From positions 65,642-129,641 of the forward strand of contig JAWBMQ010000003.1 in the NCBI GenBank assembly GCA_038828875.1: a stretch of 64,000 nt of DNA. Direction: 5' to 3'. The DNA comes from JAWBMQ01 sp038828875. GTDB lineage: Archaea; Nanobdellota; Nanobdellia; Woesearchaeales; JAWBMQ01. The notes beneath the pieces are model-generated. The model did no database searches and had not been told where the DNA came from. It was given only the letters and a program-made list of their open reading frames with translations. Position numbers and translations under genes: made by a program. Each line of letters begins with the position of its first letter. Position 1 is the stretch's first letter. Shown here in pieces: positions 6,486 through 15,226 of the stretch.

Positions 6486-8603
6486 TTACCTTATTTGTGC
6501 TTTTTCTTCATTGCTTATGTCACATTTTATTGTTTCTTTGTCTGTTTTCAAAGGCTTATCTTCAAAATAAACAATTCCTTTTTTCAAACTTAATTTGATA
6601 TTCAAAAATTCTTCAATAGTAATTATATTATTTTGCTCGTATTTTTCATCTATATAAACTTGCATTCCCGGTAATGACTCTGGTGCTTCTAATAACTTTA
6701 CATCTCCTTTATCATTTTCTGCTGCTAAAACCATTCCTTGACTTTCTAAACCTGCTAGTTTAGCTGGTTTTAAATTTGCAACAAAAACAATATTCCTGTT
6801 TAGAAGCTCTTCTTCTTTGTAATATTTTTGTAAACCTGCTAAAATCTGCCTTTTTTCAGTTCCTGCATCTACAATAAACTTGTAAAGTTTTAGACTATTT
6901 GGAACCTTTTCTACAGAAATTATTTTACCTACTCTTAAATTCAAGATTTTGAAATCTATTCCAGAAAATCTAAGTCTTAATTTAGCAATGGTTTCATACT
7001 CTAATTTTTCTGAAATTCTTTCACTATGAATTTTTCCACTCAATGGCTTTTCTAAATCCTGCCAATATTTTATATTCTTTTCCTCCAAATGTAAACATCT
7101 TGAAATTTTTTCAGCTAAATTAGGAATTACTGGTTTAGAAACTATTGCTAAAATTTTTAAAATCTCTAATGCATTGCAAAGAACATAAGCTGCTTTTTCT
7201 GGATTTGTTTTTATTAAACTCCATGGTTCGTTCTCTTGAAGATATTTATTTCCAATTGCTGAAATTTCTAACATTGTTCTGACATAATCTTTAATTCTAA
7301 TCTGATCTAAATACTGATCTATAAGATTTACTTTTTCAAAAACTTCATCCAAAACAGGATCTAATTGATGTTCTGGGACTTCTGAATTTAAGTATTTTTC
7401 ACTTAGAGAAATTACTCTATAAGCAAAATTCACAAAATTTCCGAGAAGATCTTTGTTTATTCTCTCATAAAAATCATCCCAATTGAAATCGGTATCTGAT
7501 TTTTCAGGACGATTATACATCAAATAAAACCTCCAATAATCAACAGGAATCCCTGAATTTATTGCATCTGTACAGAAAACTCCTCTTTTTTGAGATTTTG
7601 AAAACTTTCCTCCTTCATAATTAAGATATTCTGTACTAGCTAAAACATCAACTAAAATCCAATTTTCCTTAGTTCCTAATAATTGAGCAGGAAACATAAT
7701 ACTATGGAAAGGAATATTATCTTTCCCCATGAATTGAACCAATCTGGTATTTCCTTTCCACCAAAGATCAGCCTCAGGAAGTGCTTCGTATGTAAAAGAA
7801 ATATAACCTATTGGTGCATCAAACCAAACATAAAATACTAAATCAGAATCAGGCACCTTTACGCCCCACGTTAATCTTCGAGTTATTGCTCTTGGTTTCA
7901 ATTCTTCAACCATATTTAAAGAAAATTTCTTAGCGTTTTCAGACCATTCTGATTTAGAATTTATGAATTTCTTCAAATCTTCTTTCAATGCAGGTAAATC
8001 TAAATAAAGATGCTTAGAATTTGCAAACTTAGGAGGATTGTTACATATAGTACATTTTGGATTAATTAACTCAGTAGGTTCTACAATATTACCACATTTT
8101 TCACATTGACCTCCTGTTGCTAATTCATAACCACAATGTGGACACGTACCTTGAATAAATCTATCTGCAAGCTCGATTTTACAAGTTTCACAATAAGCTT
8201 GAATTGATTCTTTTTCTATAATATAACCATTTTCTTTAAGTTTCTTGTAAATATGTTGAGTTAGTTGTGCATGTTTTTCAGAGCTAGTTCTGCCGAAATA
8301 GGTAAAAGTTATTCCAAATTTTTCATAGCTTTCTTTATGAATTTTATGATATTTATCGCACAACTCTTTTGGAGATATGTTCATCTTCTTAGCTGTAACT
8401 TCTGTAGTAGAACCATTTTCATCAGTACCACAAATGTAAATACTAGGAACTTGCTTAAGTTGTAAATATTTAAAATAAACATCAGCACTTAAAACAGCTC
8501 CAGCTAGATGTCCTAGATGCGGTTCATAATTTACATAAGGTAATGCTGAAGTAACCAAAACTCTTTCCTTTCCTTTTAAATTATCAACTAATTTCAATTT
8601 CAT
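6486..8603 (-). CDS. metG: Methionyl-tRNA synthetase with C-terminal tRNA-binding domain
   Basis: The protein has 705 residues. The class I signatures are HLGH (29-32) in the first strand-helix and KFSKS (333-337) in the KMSKS loop. Between them, four CxxC knuckles (about 138-187) form the double zinc finger of the archaeal/E. coli-type enzyme. The anticodon-binding helical domain follows, and residues from about 595 match the EMAPII/Arc1p-like tRNA-binding domain (LNLRVGKIISVEKVPNS, LAGLESQGMVLAA). In many archaea this last domain is a separate gene; here it is fused. It charges tRNA-Met. ATG 8603 appears leaderless, with ATTTTTATATTT upstream. Confidence 0.95.
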   Translation of the reverse strand: MKLKLVDNLKGKERVLVTSALPYVNYEPHLGHLAGAVLSADVYFKYLQLKQVPSIYICGTDENGSTTEVTAKKMNISPKELCDKYHKIHKESYEKFGITFTYFGRTSSEKHAQLTQHIYKKLKENGYIIEKESIQAYCETCKIELADRFIQGTCPHCGYELATGGQCEKCGNIVEPTELINPKCTICNNPPKFANSKHLYLDLPALKEDLKKFINSKSEWSENAKKFSLNMVEELKPRAITRRLTWGVKVPDSDLVFYVWFDAPIGYISFTYEALPEADLWWKGNTRLVQFMGKDNIPFHSIMFPAQLLGTKENWILVDVLASTEYLNYEGGKFSKSQKRGVFCTDAINSGIPVDYWRFYLMYNRPEKSDTDFNWDDFYERINKDLLGNFVNFAYRVISLSEKYLNSEVPEHQLDPVLDEVFEKVNLIDQYLDQIRIKDYVRTMLEISAIGNKYLQENEPWSLIKTNPEKAAYVLCNALEILKILAIVSKPVIPNLAEKISRCLHLEEKNIKYWQDLEKPLSGKIHSERISEKLEYETIAKLRLRFSGIDFKILNLRVGKIISVEKVPNSLKLYKFIVDAGTEKRQILAGLQKYYKEEELLNRNIVFVANLKPAKLAGLESQGMVLAAENDKGDVKLLEAPESLPGMQVYIDEKYEQNNIITIEEFLNIKLSLKKGIVYFEDKPLKTDKETIKCDISNEEKAQIR

Positions 8604-8661
8604 CTTGAATTTTTTAAAACAAAGAAGAAATATAAAAATTTAACTAATATTAAATTAAATG

Positions 8662-8800
8662 CGAGCCCGGAGGGATTTGAACCCTCGACCACCTGCTAAC
8701 TTCGCCTCATTACATAGATGTTATGCCATTATGGCACTACTCCTTTGGATAATCATCGGCATAGGAGGCAGGTGTCCTATCCAGACTAGACGACGGGCTC
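8662..8800 (-). tRNA. tRNA-Arg (anticodon CCU) with 64-nt intron
   Basis: On the minus strand, acceptor GAGCCCG pairs with CGGGCTC, discriminator G8662. The D arm GTC-TAGTCTGGATAG-GAC, anticodon stem CCTGC/GCAGG and T arm GAGGG-TTCAAAT-CCCTC are intact. The mature loop reads CTCCTAA, anticodon CCT, only if bases 8761-8698 are removed at the canonical 37/38 site. A bulge-helix-bulge fits: exon stem, bulge TT|A, central helix CTCC/GAAG (one C-A mismatch), bulge TA|T and intron helix GCC/GGC. The D arm and variable loop resemble tRNA-Arg(UCU) at 268-342. Confidence 0.88.
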
Positions 8801-8949
8801 TTAATTAAGATAAATTTAAGATAAATATAAATATTTTGACTAACTTAATAATCTTTTGAAGTCTTTTAACTAAATTTGTTACACTTTGTTTCTAGTTGTT
8901 TCAGATAAAATATATATCTTGTTTCACTTACAAAAAGTATGGTGAAAAC

Positions 8950-9876
8950 ATGAAAAAAAATAAAGAAAATTTGATAAAATGGCTTGTTGTAAGTTTGTTG
9001 GTTGGTTTTTCCATAATAAGCAACTTAGTAAGTGTTTTTAGTGAAAATTTGACAGAAAATGCATTAACTGAAGAAGAAATCAATCAATTTCAAACAAGAT
9101 TTGGAACTGAAGTAAGGATTGAAGTTTTAAAAAGAAGTTTGATTTGGCACAAAGAAAGAATTAATACAATAATAACATATCTTGAAGAAAAACAAAGAGA
9201 TACTAGTGCATTAGAAGCAATTTATGAAGAATTTGATAAGTTGATTGAAGACTTATCTAAAATAGATGTGAATGATTTCAATCAAAGTTTAGAAACATAT
9301 CTAGAAGTCAAAAAAAGTATGCTAATGCTAACAAATCAATTTAGAGTTGAAGCTCAAAAATTAATAGGCACAGAAGATAAAGCAGAACTTGGAAAAAGAT
9401 TAAGTCAAGTTAAAAAACCATCAACAGAAGATTTGAAACAAAAGATTAGAAAACATAATGCAGAATTAATTCAAAAAAGAAATAAATTTTGTATGCCAAA
9501 GCCAGATGCATTACAAGAATACATTAACGGAAATATTGATAAAAAAGAACTCATAGAGATATGCAAAAATAATTCTTTAAAAATGATGCAAGGAAATCCA
9601 CAAAAAGTAGAGGAAATTAGAAAGATGATCATGAATGCTAAAGAAGAGAGAATCCAACAAAAAATGCAAATAAATAAAAATGCATTAGAAAAATTAGCAA
9701 AAACTGAGCAAAAAATTAATCAAAGAATGGAAAAATTAGAAATTAGAAAAATGGAACTTATTAGAGAAAGAGAAAGATTAATGCAAAGGATTAATCAAAA
9801 TTTAAATTCTTCAAAAGATACTACTAAAGGAAATAATTCAGGAAGTAATCAAAATCAAGGAAGTGGAAGAAAATAA
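8950..9876 (+). CDS. Secreted or membrane-anchored coiled-coil protein
   Basis: The product has 308 residues from ATG 8950, chosen because GGTGAAAAC lies just upstream; a longer frame opens at TTG 8896 but has no ribosome site. Residues ~9-30 (WLVVSLLVGFSIISNLVSVF) are a signal peptide or N-terminal anchor. The rest is charged, with long stretches of predicted coiled coil (about 55-165 and 215-285) and a Ser/Asn/Gly/Gln-rich tail. A lone Cys pair occurs near residues 176 and 199. I do not recognise a family. A TATA-like AAAATATATATC lies near 8908. The next gene, a small lipoprotein, begins 9 bases downstream. Confidence 0.6.
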   Translation: MKKNKENLIKWLVVSLLVGFSIISNLVSVFSENLTENALTEEEINQFQTRFGTEVRIEVLKRSLIWHKERINTIITYLEEKQRDTSALEAIYEEFDKLIEDLSKIDVNDFNQSLETYLEVKKSMLMLTNQFRVEAQKLIGTEDKAELGKRLSQVKKPSTEDLKQKIRKHNAELIQKRNKFCMPKPDALQEYINGNIDKKELIEICKNNSLKMMQGNPQKVEEIRKMIMNAKEERIQQKMQINKNALEKLAKTEQKINQRMEKLEIRKMELIRERERLMQRINQNLNSSKDTTKGNNSGSNQNQGSGRK

Positions 9877-9885
9877 GGTGAAAAA

Positions 9886-10209
9886 ATGAAAATAAACTTA
9901 AGTTTTATTTTCTCTTTTTTATTGCTTTTTATGATATTTATTGCATGTAGTAATCAACAATTATCAACAGAAAATTTAGCAAAAACCGAACAAAAAACAT
10001 CAGAGAATATTGAAAAAAATGAAGAACTTGAAAAAGAAATTTCAAATGAGATAGAAAGTAATTTCAATGAAAATGTAGATCTTATTGATAACGAAGTATT
10101 GCCTAATGAAGTAAACTATCATGATTCTTCAGAAATAAACAGTTACTTTTCAGAAATAGAAAGTGATTTTTCAGAAGATATAACAATTGAAGAGATGCCA
10201 TTAATTTAA
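9886..10209 (+). CDS. Small acidic lipoprotein-like secreted protein
   Basis: The protein has 107 residues. A hydrophobic signal peptide ends in IFIACSNQQ, a lipobox-like L/I-x-A-C context with Cys 21. The mature part is highly acidic and Asn/Ser/Glu-rich, with no globular pattern, so it is probably disordered. It shares the word NLAKTEQK with the preceding coiled-coil gene (LAKTEQKINQ), perhaps a trace of duplication. AAGGTGAAAAA precedes ATG 9886, implying co-translation with the gene before it. The 3' end overlaps the convergent regulator gene by four bases. Confidence 0.5.
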   Translation: MKINLSFIFSFLLLFMIFIACSNQQLSTENLAKTEQKTSENIEKNEELEKEISNEIESNFNENVDLIDNEVLPNEVNYHDSSEINSYFSEIESDFSEDITIEEMPLI

Positions 10210-10898
10210 TTTTTCTTTTCTTCTTTTTCTTTTAACACAATTAAGTTAGTCATACCATATGGATATATTTCTATGTATTGCCTTTTTTCTAAATTTTTAA
10301 GATGCCTATGTAATGATGCTTTAGGAATGTTCAACAATTTTTGTAGTTCACTTTGAGTAATCTTCTTTCTCTTAAGCAGAATTTCAATAATTTTCTTCTC
10401 CTTCTCTGGAAAAAAAGCTGTATTAATAGTTAGAAATTTTCTCTTACGAAAAAATATGAAAAAAAGAAGCAAAAACGATAAAATTAGAATTGACAAGATA
10501 GGAATGAATAAATTATTAGAAGAAGTAGTTTCATTCTGATTTATGAGTTCATATGTTAAAGAAAGCTTATAAGGTTCGCTTTCACCTATTGATTTTATCA
10601 TTAAATTATCTTCAACTATTATCTGGCTTGTTTTAGGAAAACTAAAAGAAACTAATTTTATAGGATTTTTGAAAACCAAAGTTATTATATAAAAATCCAA
10701 AACATCTGAAGAAATTTCTAAAACATATTGAGTTCCATTTTTGATTAATGTGTAATTTTTAATTTCTACATTAGAATCTAATTCGAATTCTAGATGATCT
10801 TGCATTACATATATTTTTCCATCAGCATATTTCATTGAATAGCTATTGAAAATCAATATTAAAAAAACTAGTAAAAAATATTGAATGTACTTTTTCAT
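10206..10898 (-). CDS. Membrane-tethered winged-helix transcriptional regulator
   Basis: The protein has 230 residues. An N-terminal signal-like helix (residues 5-20) leads to an extracellular beta-rich region of about 110 residues, then a transmembrane helix (~128-148: LFIPILSILILSFLLLFFIFF) and a cytoplasmic winged helix (~165-222: KKIIEILLKRKKITQSELQKLL and KASLHRHLKNLEKRQYI). This order suggests a one-component sensor that binds DNA while anchored in the membrane. Archaea have several families of this kind, and the signal is unknown. It converges on two secreted-protein genes and is divergent from DUF763, either of which could be a target. Confidence 0.7.
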   Translation of the reverse strand: MKKYIQYFLLVFLILIFNSYSMKYADGKIYVMQDHLEFELDSNVEIKNYTLIKNGTQYVLEISSDVLDFYIITLVFKNPIKLVSFSFPKTSQIIVEDNLMIKSIGESEPYKLSLTYELINQNETTSSNNLFIPILSILILSFLLLFFIFFRKRKFLTINTAFFPEKEKKIIEILLKRKKITQSELQKLLNIPKASLHRHLKNLEKRQYIEIYPYGMTNLIVLKEKEEKKN

Positions 10899-10952
10899 TT
10901 GTTTTCTTTAAAAATATATAAAAATATAAAAATGTTATTTTTACAAATTACG

Positions 10953-12023
10953 ATGATAACTGGATCAATGGATTTACCATTGCACTCTGGAAAAGCACCA
11001 GCATGGTTAATGCAATTGATGAAAAAACTAGCTAATGAAATATCTACTAGCATAATTGAAATTCATGGAGAAGAAAGATTTCTTCAGCTATTAAGCGATC
11101 CTTTATGGTTCCAAAGCTTTGGAAATGTGTTAGGATTTGATTGGCATAGTAGTGGTTTAACAACAACTACTGTTGCTGCATTAAAAGAAATTAACAAGAA
11201 TGAAAATCTTCAAATTAAAGTTGCTGGTGGAAAAGGAAAATCTCATCAAATTAGCGAAGAAATTGAAAAATTAAGCCAGGATTTGGATGTAGATTTTAAT
11301 AAAATTAAGTACTATAGCAAATTCTCTGCCAGAGTTGACAATAACCTAGTTCAAGATGATTTTGACCTTTATATTCATTCTATTATTTTTTCAAAAAAAC
11401 ATTGGGTGGTAATTCAGCAAGGAAAAAACAACACTTACAGCAGAAGATACCATTGGATTGACAATGCTATTGCTATTGAACCTCATTCAGGAATTATAAG
11501 TAACAAATTGCAAAAATGCTTAGATTTAACCTATAGAAAAAATGAGATACATCAAAAAACTTCAGTAGATTTAGTAAAAGATAATCCTGATCACATTTAC
11601 AAATATTTTAAAGAAAAACAAACAACTTTAAACAATTTTCTACAATATAAAATGCCTGCAAGACATAAAATTTTGAACATAGATTTGGATGAAAAGACGA
11701 AACAAGCTTTAAAAAATGCTTATGAAGTTCAACCTCAAACCTATGAAGAACTGATCATGATTCAAGGAATAGGTAAAAAAACGTTAAGAGCACTTGCTTT
11801 AGTTTCTGAATTAATCAATGCTCAACCGTTGGAATTTAGAAATCCTGTTAAATATAGCTTTGCTCACGGTGGTAAAGACGGAATTCCCTATCCAATAAAT
11901 AGAAAAGAGTATTCTAAAACTATTGAAATTTTAAAAGATGGAATCAATTCTATCAAAGATGTAAAACAAAGAGAAAAAGTTTTGAAAAGATTTGAAAGAA
12001 TAACTAATTTTGAACAAGATTAA
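10953..12023 (+). CDS. DUF763 family protein
   Basis: The product is 356 residues. Start ATG 10953 is chosen because the family begins with a short M..G..DLPLH..RAP.WL pattern, here MITGSMDLPLHSGKAPAWL; a longer frame opens upstream. LSDPLWFQSFGNVLGFDWHSSGLTTT is the family's conserved core, and MIQGIGKKTLRALALVSEL looks like a helix-hairpin-helix. A SFAHGGKDGIPYPI segment near the end is also conserved. The biochemical role of DUF763 is not established; the HhH hints at nucleic-acid binding. AT-rich AAATATATAAAAATATAAA about 30 bases upstream is a TATA candidate for a leaderless message. Confidence 0.85.
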   Translation: MITGSMDLPLHSGKAPAWLMQLMKKLANEISTSIIEIHGEERFLQLLSDPLWFQSFGNVLGFDWHSSGLTTTTVAALKEINKNENLQIKVAGGKGKSHQISEEIEKLSQDLDVDFNKIKYYSKFSARVDNNLVQDDFDLYIHSIIFSKKHWVVIQQGKNNTYSRRYHWIDNAIAIEPHSGIISNKLQKCLDLTYRKNEIHQKTSVDLVKDNPDHIYKYFKEKQTTLNNFLQYKMPARHKILNIDLDEKTKQALKNAYEVQPQTYEELIMIQGIGKKTLRALALVSELINAQPLEFRNPVKYSFAHGGKDGIPYPINRKEYSKTIEILKDGINSIKDVKQREKVLKRFERITNFEQD

Positions 12024-13335
12024 GATCTTTTGAAGAAAAACTAACTGAATGCATCCTATAATCGCTGTTTAATTCCACTTCTTTTTCAATTATAATATTT
12101 TTAAGAAGTTTTAAAAGATTTCCTGAAATAATTTGCCCTTGAGTATAGGTATTGTTGAAATATGCATTATCAATTACAACTGAAAACTCTGTAGTTTTTG
12201 AATTAGCAGTATGTAATCCCATTACTGAATCTATAACTAAGGTATCTTCTTCAGCTAACTGAGAAGGATTGTAAAAGTTATACCATTCATGTTTTTTTGG
12301 CATTGATTGCATTAATAAAGTTCTATAACTAGTTTTACCAAAATAATGACCATAAAGATTGATATCTAAATTCGAATTTTTAAATTTATATCTTAATGCA
12401 CTTAAATAAAACTTACTAACAAAAGGACTAAATTTACCGTTTTTTAATATGTTGTGTGGTTGTACTTTTGTAAATTCAAAATCGTAATTTAAATTGTTCA
12501 TACCTTTAAAAGGAACATCAATGAATTTTAGTTGATCTGAAACTTCAACATTTTCGTTCAAAAAAGTTAGATTTTTGTAAATATTTGCATCTCTTAAAGA
12601 TTCAAAAATCAATTCTGAAGCAAAATGATGAAACAAACTTGGAGAAAATTTAACAACTTTTACCTTAGAAAGATCTATTGATCTTTGCTTTGCAACAAAA
12701 TCTACTTCTTTTAAATCATCATCTAATTTTTGCAAAATTTTATCAAGATGTAAATAAGGAAAAGAATGGTTAAAAGACAAAGAACCAGTACCCTGAACTA
12801 AATAATAAGAAATGATAAAATCATTATAACTGTACTTATAATATGAATTTTCATTGAACACCTCTTCAGTAGCTTCTACATATGATGTTTCTATTGATTT
12901 TATTTTTTTATTTTTAGAAGCTTTATCTAAATCATTTAAATATTCTGAGGAATTTCTTAATTTTCTTGAAAAATCGTTATCTACTTTTTTTACTGATTTT
13001 GAAGAGAAAAAAGAACCTTCGATAGTGTTAAATTCTACATTTTTAAGTGCATATGTTAAATTTCTCAGATCGTTTAAAATAGTTATCTTTTGTTTAATCT
13101 CATTTTTTTGAAAATTCAAAACTCTAACAAAATACTCGGTATTATAATTTATAGTTTCTTGATGTTCTATGAAATCATTAGATTTAATTTTTGTATTTGT
13201 TTTTATGATAAACACTTCATCATACTCTTTTTGAAGAGTTTTTATGATTTTATATTCATCAAAATCATCTAAATTCTTTCTATTTTGATACTTTTTATTA
13301 CTTGATTTTCTGAAAAAAAATTTTTTAATCATCAT
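12004..13335 (-). CDS. TldE/PmbA-like partner of TldD
   Basis: The protein has about 443 residues. It lacks the HExxxH metal motif of its upstream neighbour TldD, as expected for the E subunit, and shares the TldD/PmbA fold order: an N-terminal alpha/beta region and a C-terminal beta-rich part with ending TQGQIISGNLLKLLKN and VVIDNAYFNN. Sequence is divergent, so assignment rests partly on position. TldD-TldE forms a heterodimeric barrel protease that trims unfolded peptides. The frame opens at TTG 13344, but ATG 13335 or 13332 is likelier, with GGTGG inside the tldD end; the two genes overlap. The 3' end overlaps DUF763 by 20 bases. Confidence 0.7.
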   Translation of the reverse strand: MMIKKFFFRKSSNKKYQNRKNLDDFDEYKIIKTLQKEYDEVFIIKTNTKIKSNDFIEHQETINYNTEYFVRVLNFQKNEIKQKITILNDLRNLTYALKNVEFNTIEGSFFSSKSVKKVDNDFSRKLRNSSEYLNDLDKASKNKKIKSIETSYVEATEEVFNENSYYKYSYNDFIISYYLVQGTGSLSFNHSFPYLHLDKILQKLDDDLKEVDFVAKQRSIDLSKVKVVKFSPSLFHHFASELIFESLRDANIYKNLTFLNENVEVSDQLKFIDVPFKGMNNLNYDFEFTKVQPHNILKNGKFSPFVSKFYLSALRYKFKNSNLDINLYGHYFGKTSYRTLLMQSMPKKHEWYNFYNPSQLAEEDTLVIDSVMGLHTANSKTTEFSVVIDNAYFNNTYTQGQIISGNLLKLLKNIIIEKEVELNSDYRMHSVSFSSKDLNLVQN

Positions 13336-14680
13336 TTCCACCAACTATTGCAGATTTTATAATTATTTCGGGATTTTTTCCTCCAACAGGTACTGAAGCT
13401 GAATTTTTTCCACATGTTCCTGAAGAATCTTCTCCATATTCTTTACCAATCGCAACTATGTTATTTAATGTTTCTAATATATTACCTTTAAGAGATGTTC
13501 CTTTTATAGGATACAATATTTTTCCATTCTTGACAACATAACCTAATGCTGCTTTAAATTGAAATGAACCTGTTGCAGTATTTACTTGCCCTCCTCGAGA
13601 ATCTACCATATAGATTCCATTTCTCAATTCTTCAAATAACTCTTCTTTTGAATAATCTCCTTTTTCAATGTATGTGTTTGTCATTCTTACCAATGGAAAT
13701 TCATTATAATTGCCTATTCTTGAATTTCCTGTAGGTTTTAAACATAAATTTTTAGCAAATTTATGATACATTCTTAAGCTAACTAAATAATTCTTTAGTA
13801 CCCCATTATTAATAATTTGAGTTCTTTGTGCAATAATTCCTTCATCATCATAAGAAAAAGTTCCCCATAGATAATCATCTAAACCTAATGCTGAATCATA
13901 AACATTAACATTTTCAGCTGCTATTTTCTGATTCAACTTTCCTTTTAAACAGGATTCTTCTTTATAAACTAAATCACTTTCTGATGCATGACCTAATGCT
14001 TCATGAATAAATACTCCAGTAAGTATTGAATTTGAAAGAACATCGTACTTTCCTCCAGAAAATGGCTTTGCAATTTCTAAATCTTTCATTTGCTTTAAAG
14101 CATCTTCTTTCGTCTTTTCTACATTTAATTTATCTATGTAAGAAATTTTTGCATCTTTTTTAAAACCATAATCCTGAATTTTTTTAGAAAATACTTCCAA
14201 AGCAAAAACAGATCTTGGAAAATATTGTAAAATTCGAGAATTTCTAGAAGCAAAAATATTCAATTCTCCAGAATAAATTGTTTTTGAATGATAATCTTCC
14301 TTTAAATCTAAAGTAGCTAAATCTTTAAGATCCTTAAAAGAAGGTTCTTTGAAAACATCATTTCCAAAATATATCTCTTTTTTATAAGAACTTATAAAGT
14401 ATTCTATCTCTTTTCCTCGTATTTTTTCAATTTCAGAATATAATTTTTGCTTCCAATTATAAAAATTGTTTAATGAAATTAAATATTCTTTCTGTGATGT
14501 AATTATTCTAATTCCTAAGCCATAATTTGAACCTAAGAGAGTTTCACTAACTTTTCCATTATTTATCTCTAATCCTGATTTTTTTCTATAGCTAGCATTT
14601 ATAGAATAATCAAATCTTACTTTTCTACTCAAAAATTCATTTATTTCATCTACAAAACTAATAAAAGATTCTGGTGTCAA
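13325..14680 (-). CDS. tldD: TldD metalloprotease subunit
   Basis: The protein has 451 residues. The zinc-binding HEALGH (227-232) matches the family's HExxxH, and the third ligand Cys lies in SSGTCGKNSA near residue 430. Other conserved words are IINNGVLKNYLVS, GNSRIGNYNEFPLVRMTNTY and YMVDSRGGQVNTATGSFQF. TldD with TldE forms a proteolytic chamber that processes peptides and peptide-like natural products. The gene is followed by and overlaps the tldE-like gene. Start ATG 14680 lies in an AT-rich region without a clear ribosome site. Confidence 0.93.
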   Translation of the reverse strand: MTPESFISFVDEINEFLSRKVRFDYSINASYRKKSGLEINNGKVSETLLGSNYGLGIRIITSQKEYLISLNNFYNWKQKLYSEIEKIRGKEIEYFISSYKKEIYFGNDVFKEPSFKDLKDLATLDLKEDYHSKTIYSGELNIFASRNSRILQYFPRSVFALEVFSKKIQDYGFKKDAKISYIDKLNVEKTKEDALKQMKDLEIAKPFSGGKYDVLSNSILTGVFIHEALGHASESDLVYKEESCLKGKLNQKIAAENVNVYDSALGLDDYLWGTFSYDDEGIIAQRTQIINNGVLKNYLVSLRMYHKFAKNLCLKPTGNSRIGNYNEFPLVRMTNTYIEKGDYSKEELFEELRNGIYMVDSRGGQVNTATGSFQFKAALGYVVKNGKILYPIKGTSLKGNILETLNNIVAIGKEYGEDSSGTCGKNSASVPVGGKNPEIIIKSAIVGGNDD

Positions 14681-14743
14681 GTTAAAAAATAAAAAGAAAA
14701 AGAATTTTAAAATTTTATGTTTTTTAAATTATTATTTTATTAT

Positions 14744-15202
14744 TTATTTTTTATTATCAGATACTAAACAAGCTACATTTATCAAATCTACACTTATGTT
14801 TTCAAAAAACACATTAAAGGGCTCACATTTAGCAGAATTATTTAAAATTTGATAAACTGCTGCAACATATCCTTGATTTACTCCTGCATTATAATATTGA
14901 ATTAGGGTTTGATTTAACTGATTGTCTAACAAAGATAAATAATTATTAACACAATTTGTAGAGATTAAATTATATACATTATCACCAACACTGATGTTGA
15001 AAGATTCACAATTCTTATACTTTTCTTCCATATCTAAAAGCTGCTTTTCTATAACTTTAACATTGTTTGCAGTTATTGATGTATACATTTTTCTAGTTAA
15101 TGAATAATTTACATAACTAAAAAAAGATACTAAAAAAACCAACACTAACACCAAAACCATCAATAAAAATTCTGTTTTTACGGTATTCTTTAGATTGTCC
15201 AT
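14744..15202 (-). CDS. Single-pass membrane protein, unknown function
   Basis: The protein has 152 residues. A short polar N-terminus (MDNLKNTVKTEF) leads to one long hydrophobic helix (residues 13-34), then an extracytoplasmic domain with four cysteines (in KNCESF, STNCVNN, AKCEPF, VACLVS). They could form two disulfides. The layout resembles archaeal type IV pilin-like or minor surface proteins but no clear class III cleavage site is visible. It is the last of four same-strand genes (18824 down to 14744) that look like one operon. Confidence 0.5.
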   Translation of the reverse strand: MDNLKNTVKTEFLLMVLVLVLVFLVSFFSYVNYSLTRKMYTSITANNVKVIEKQLLDMEEKYKNCESFNISVGDNVYNLISTNCVNNYLSLLDNQLNQTLIQYYNAGVNQGYVAAVYQILNNSAKCEPFNVFFENISVDLINVACLVSDNKK

Positions 15203-15226
15203 ATTAAAAACCCTCTTTGATTATGA

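Noticed and set aside
10881..10952. Extended N-terminus of the DUF763 protein
   Set aside because: The extension covers the probable TATA box and lacks similarity to the family, which begins close to the DLPLH motif.
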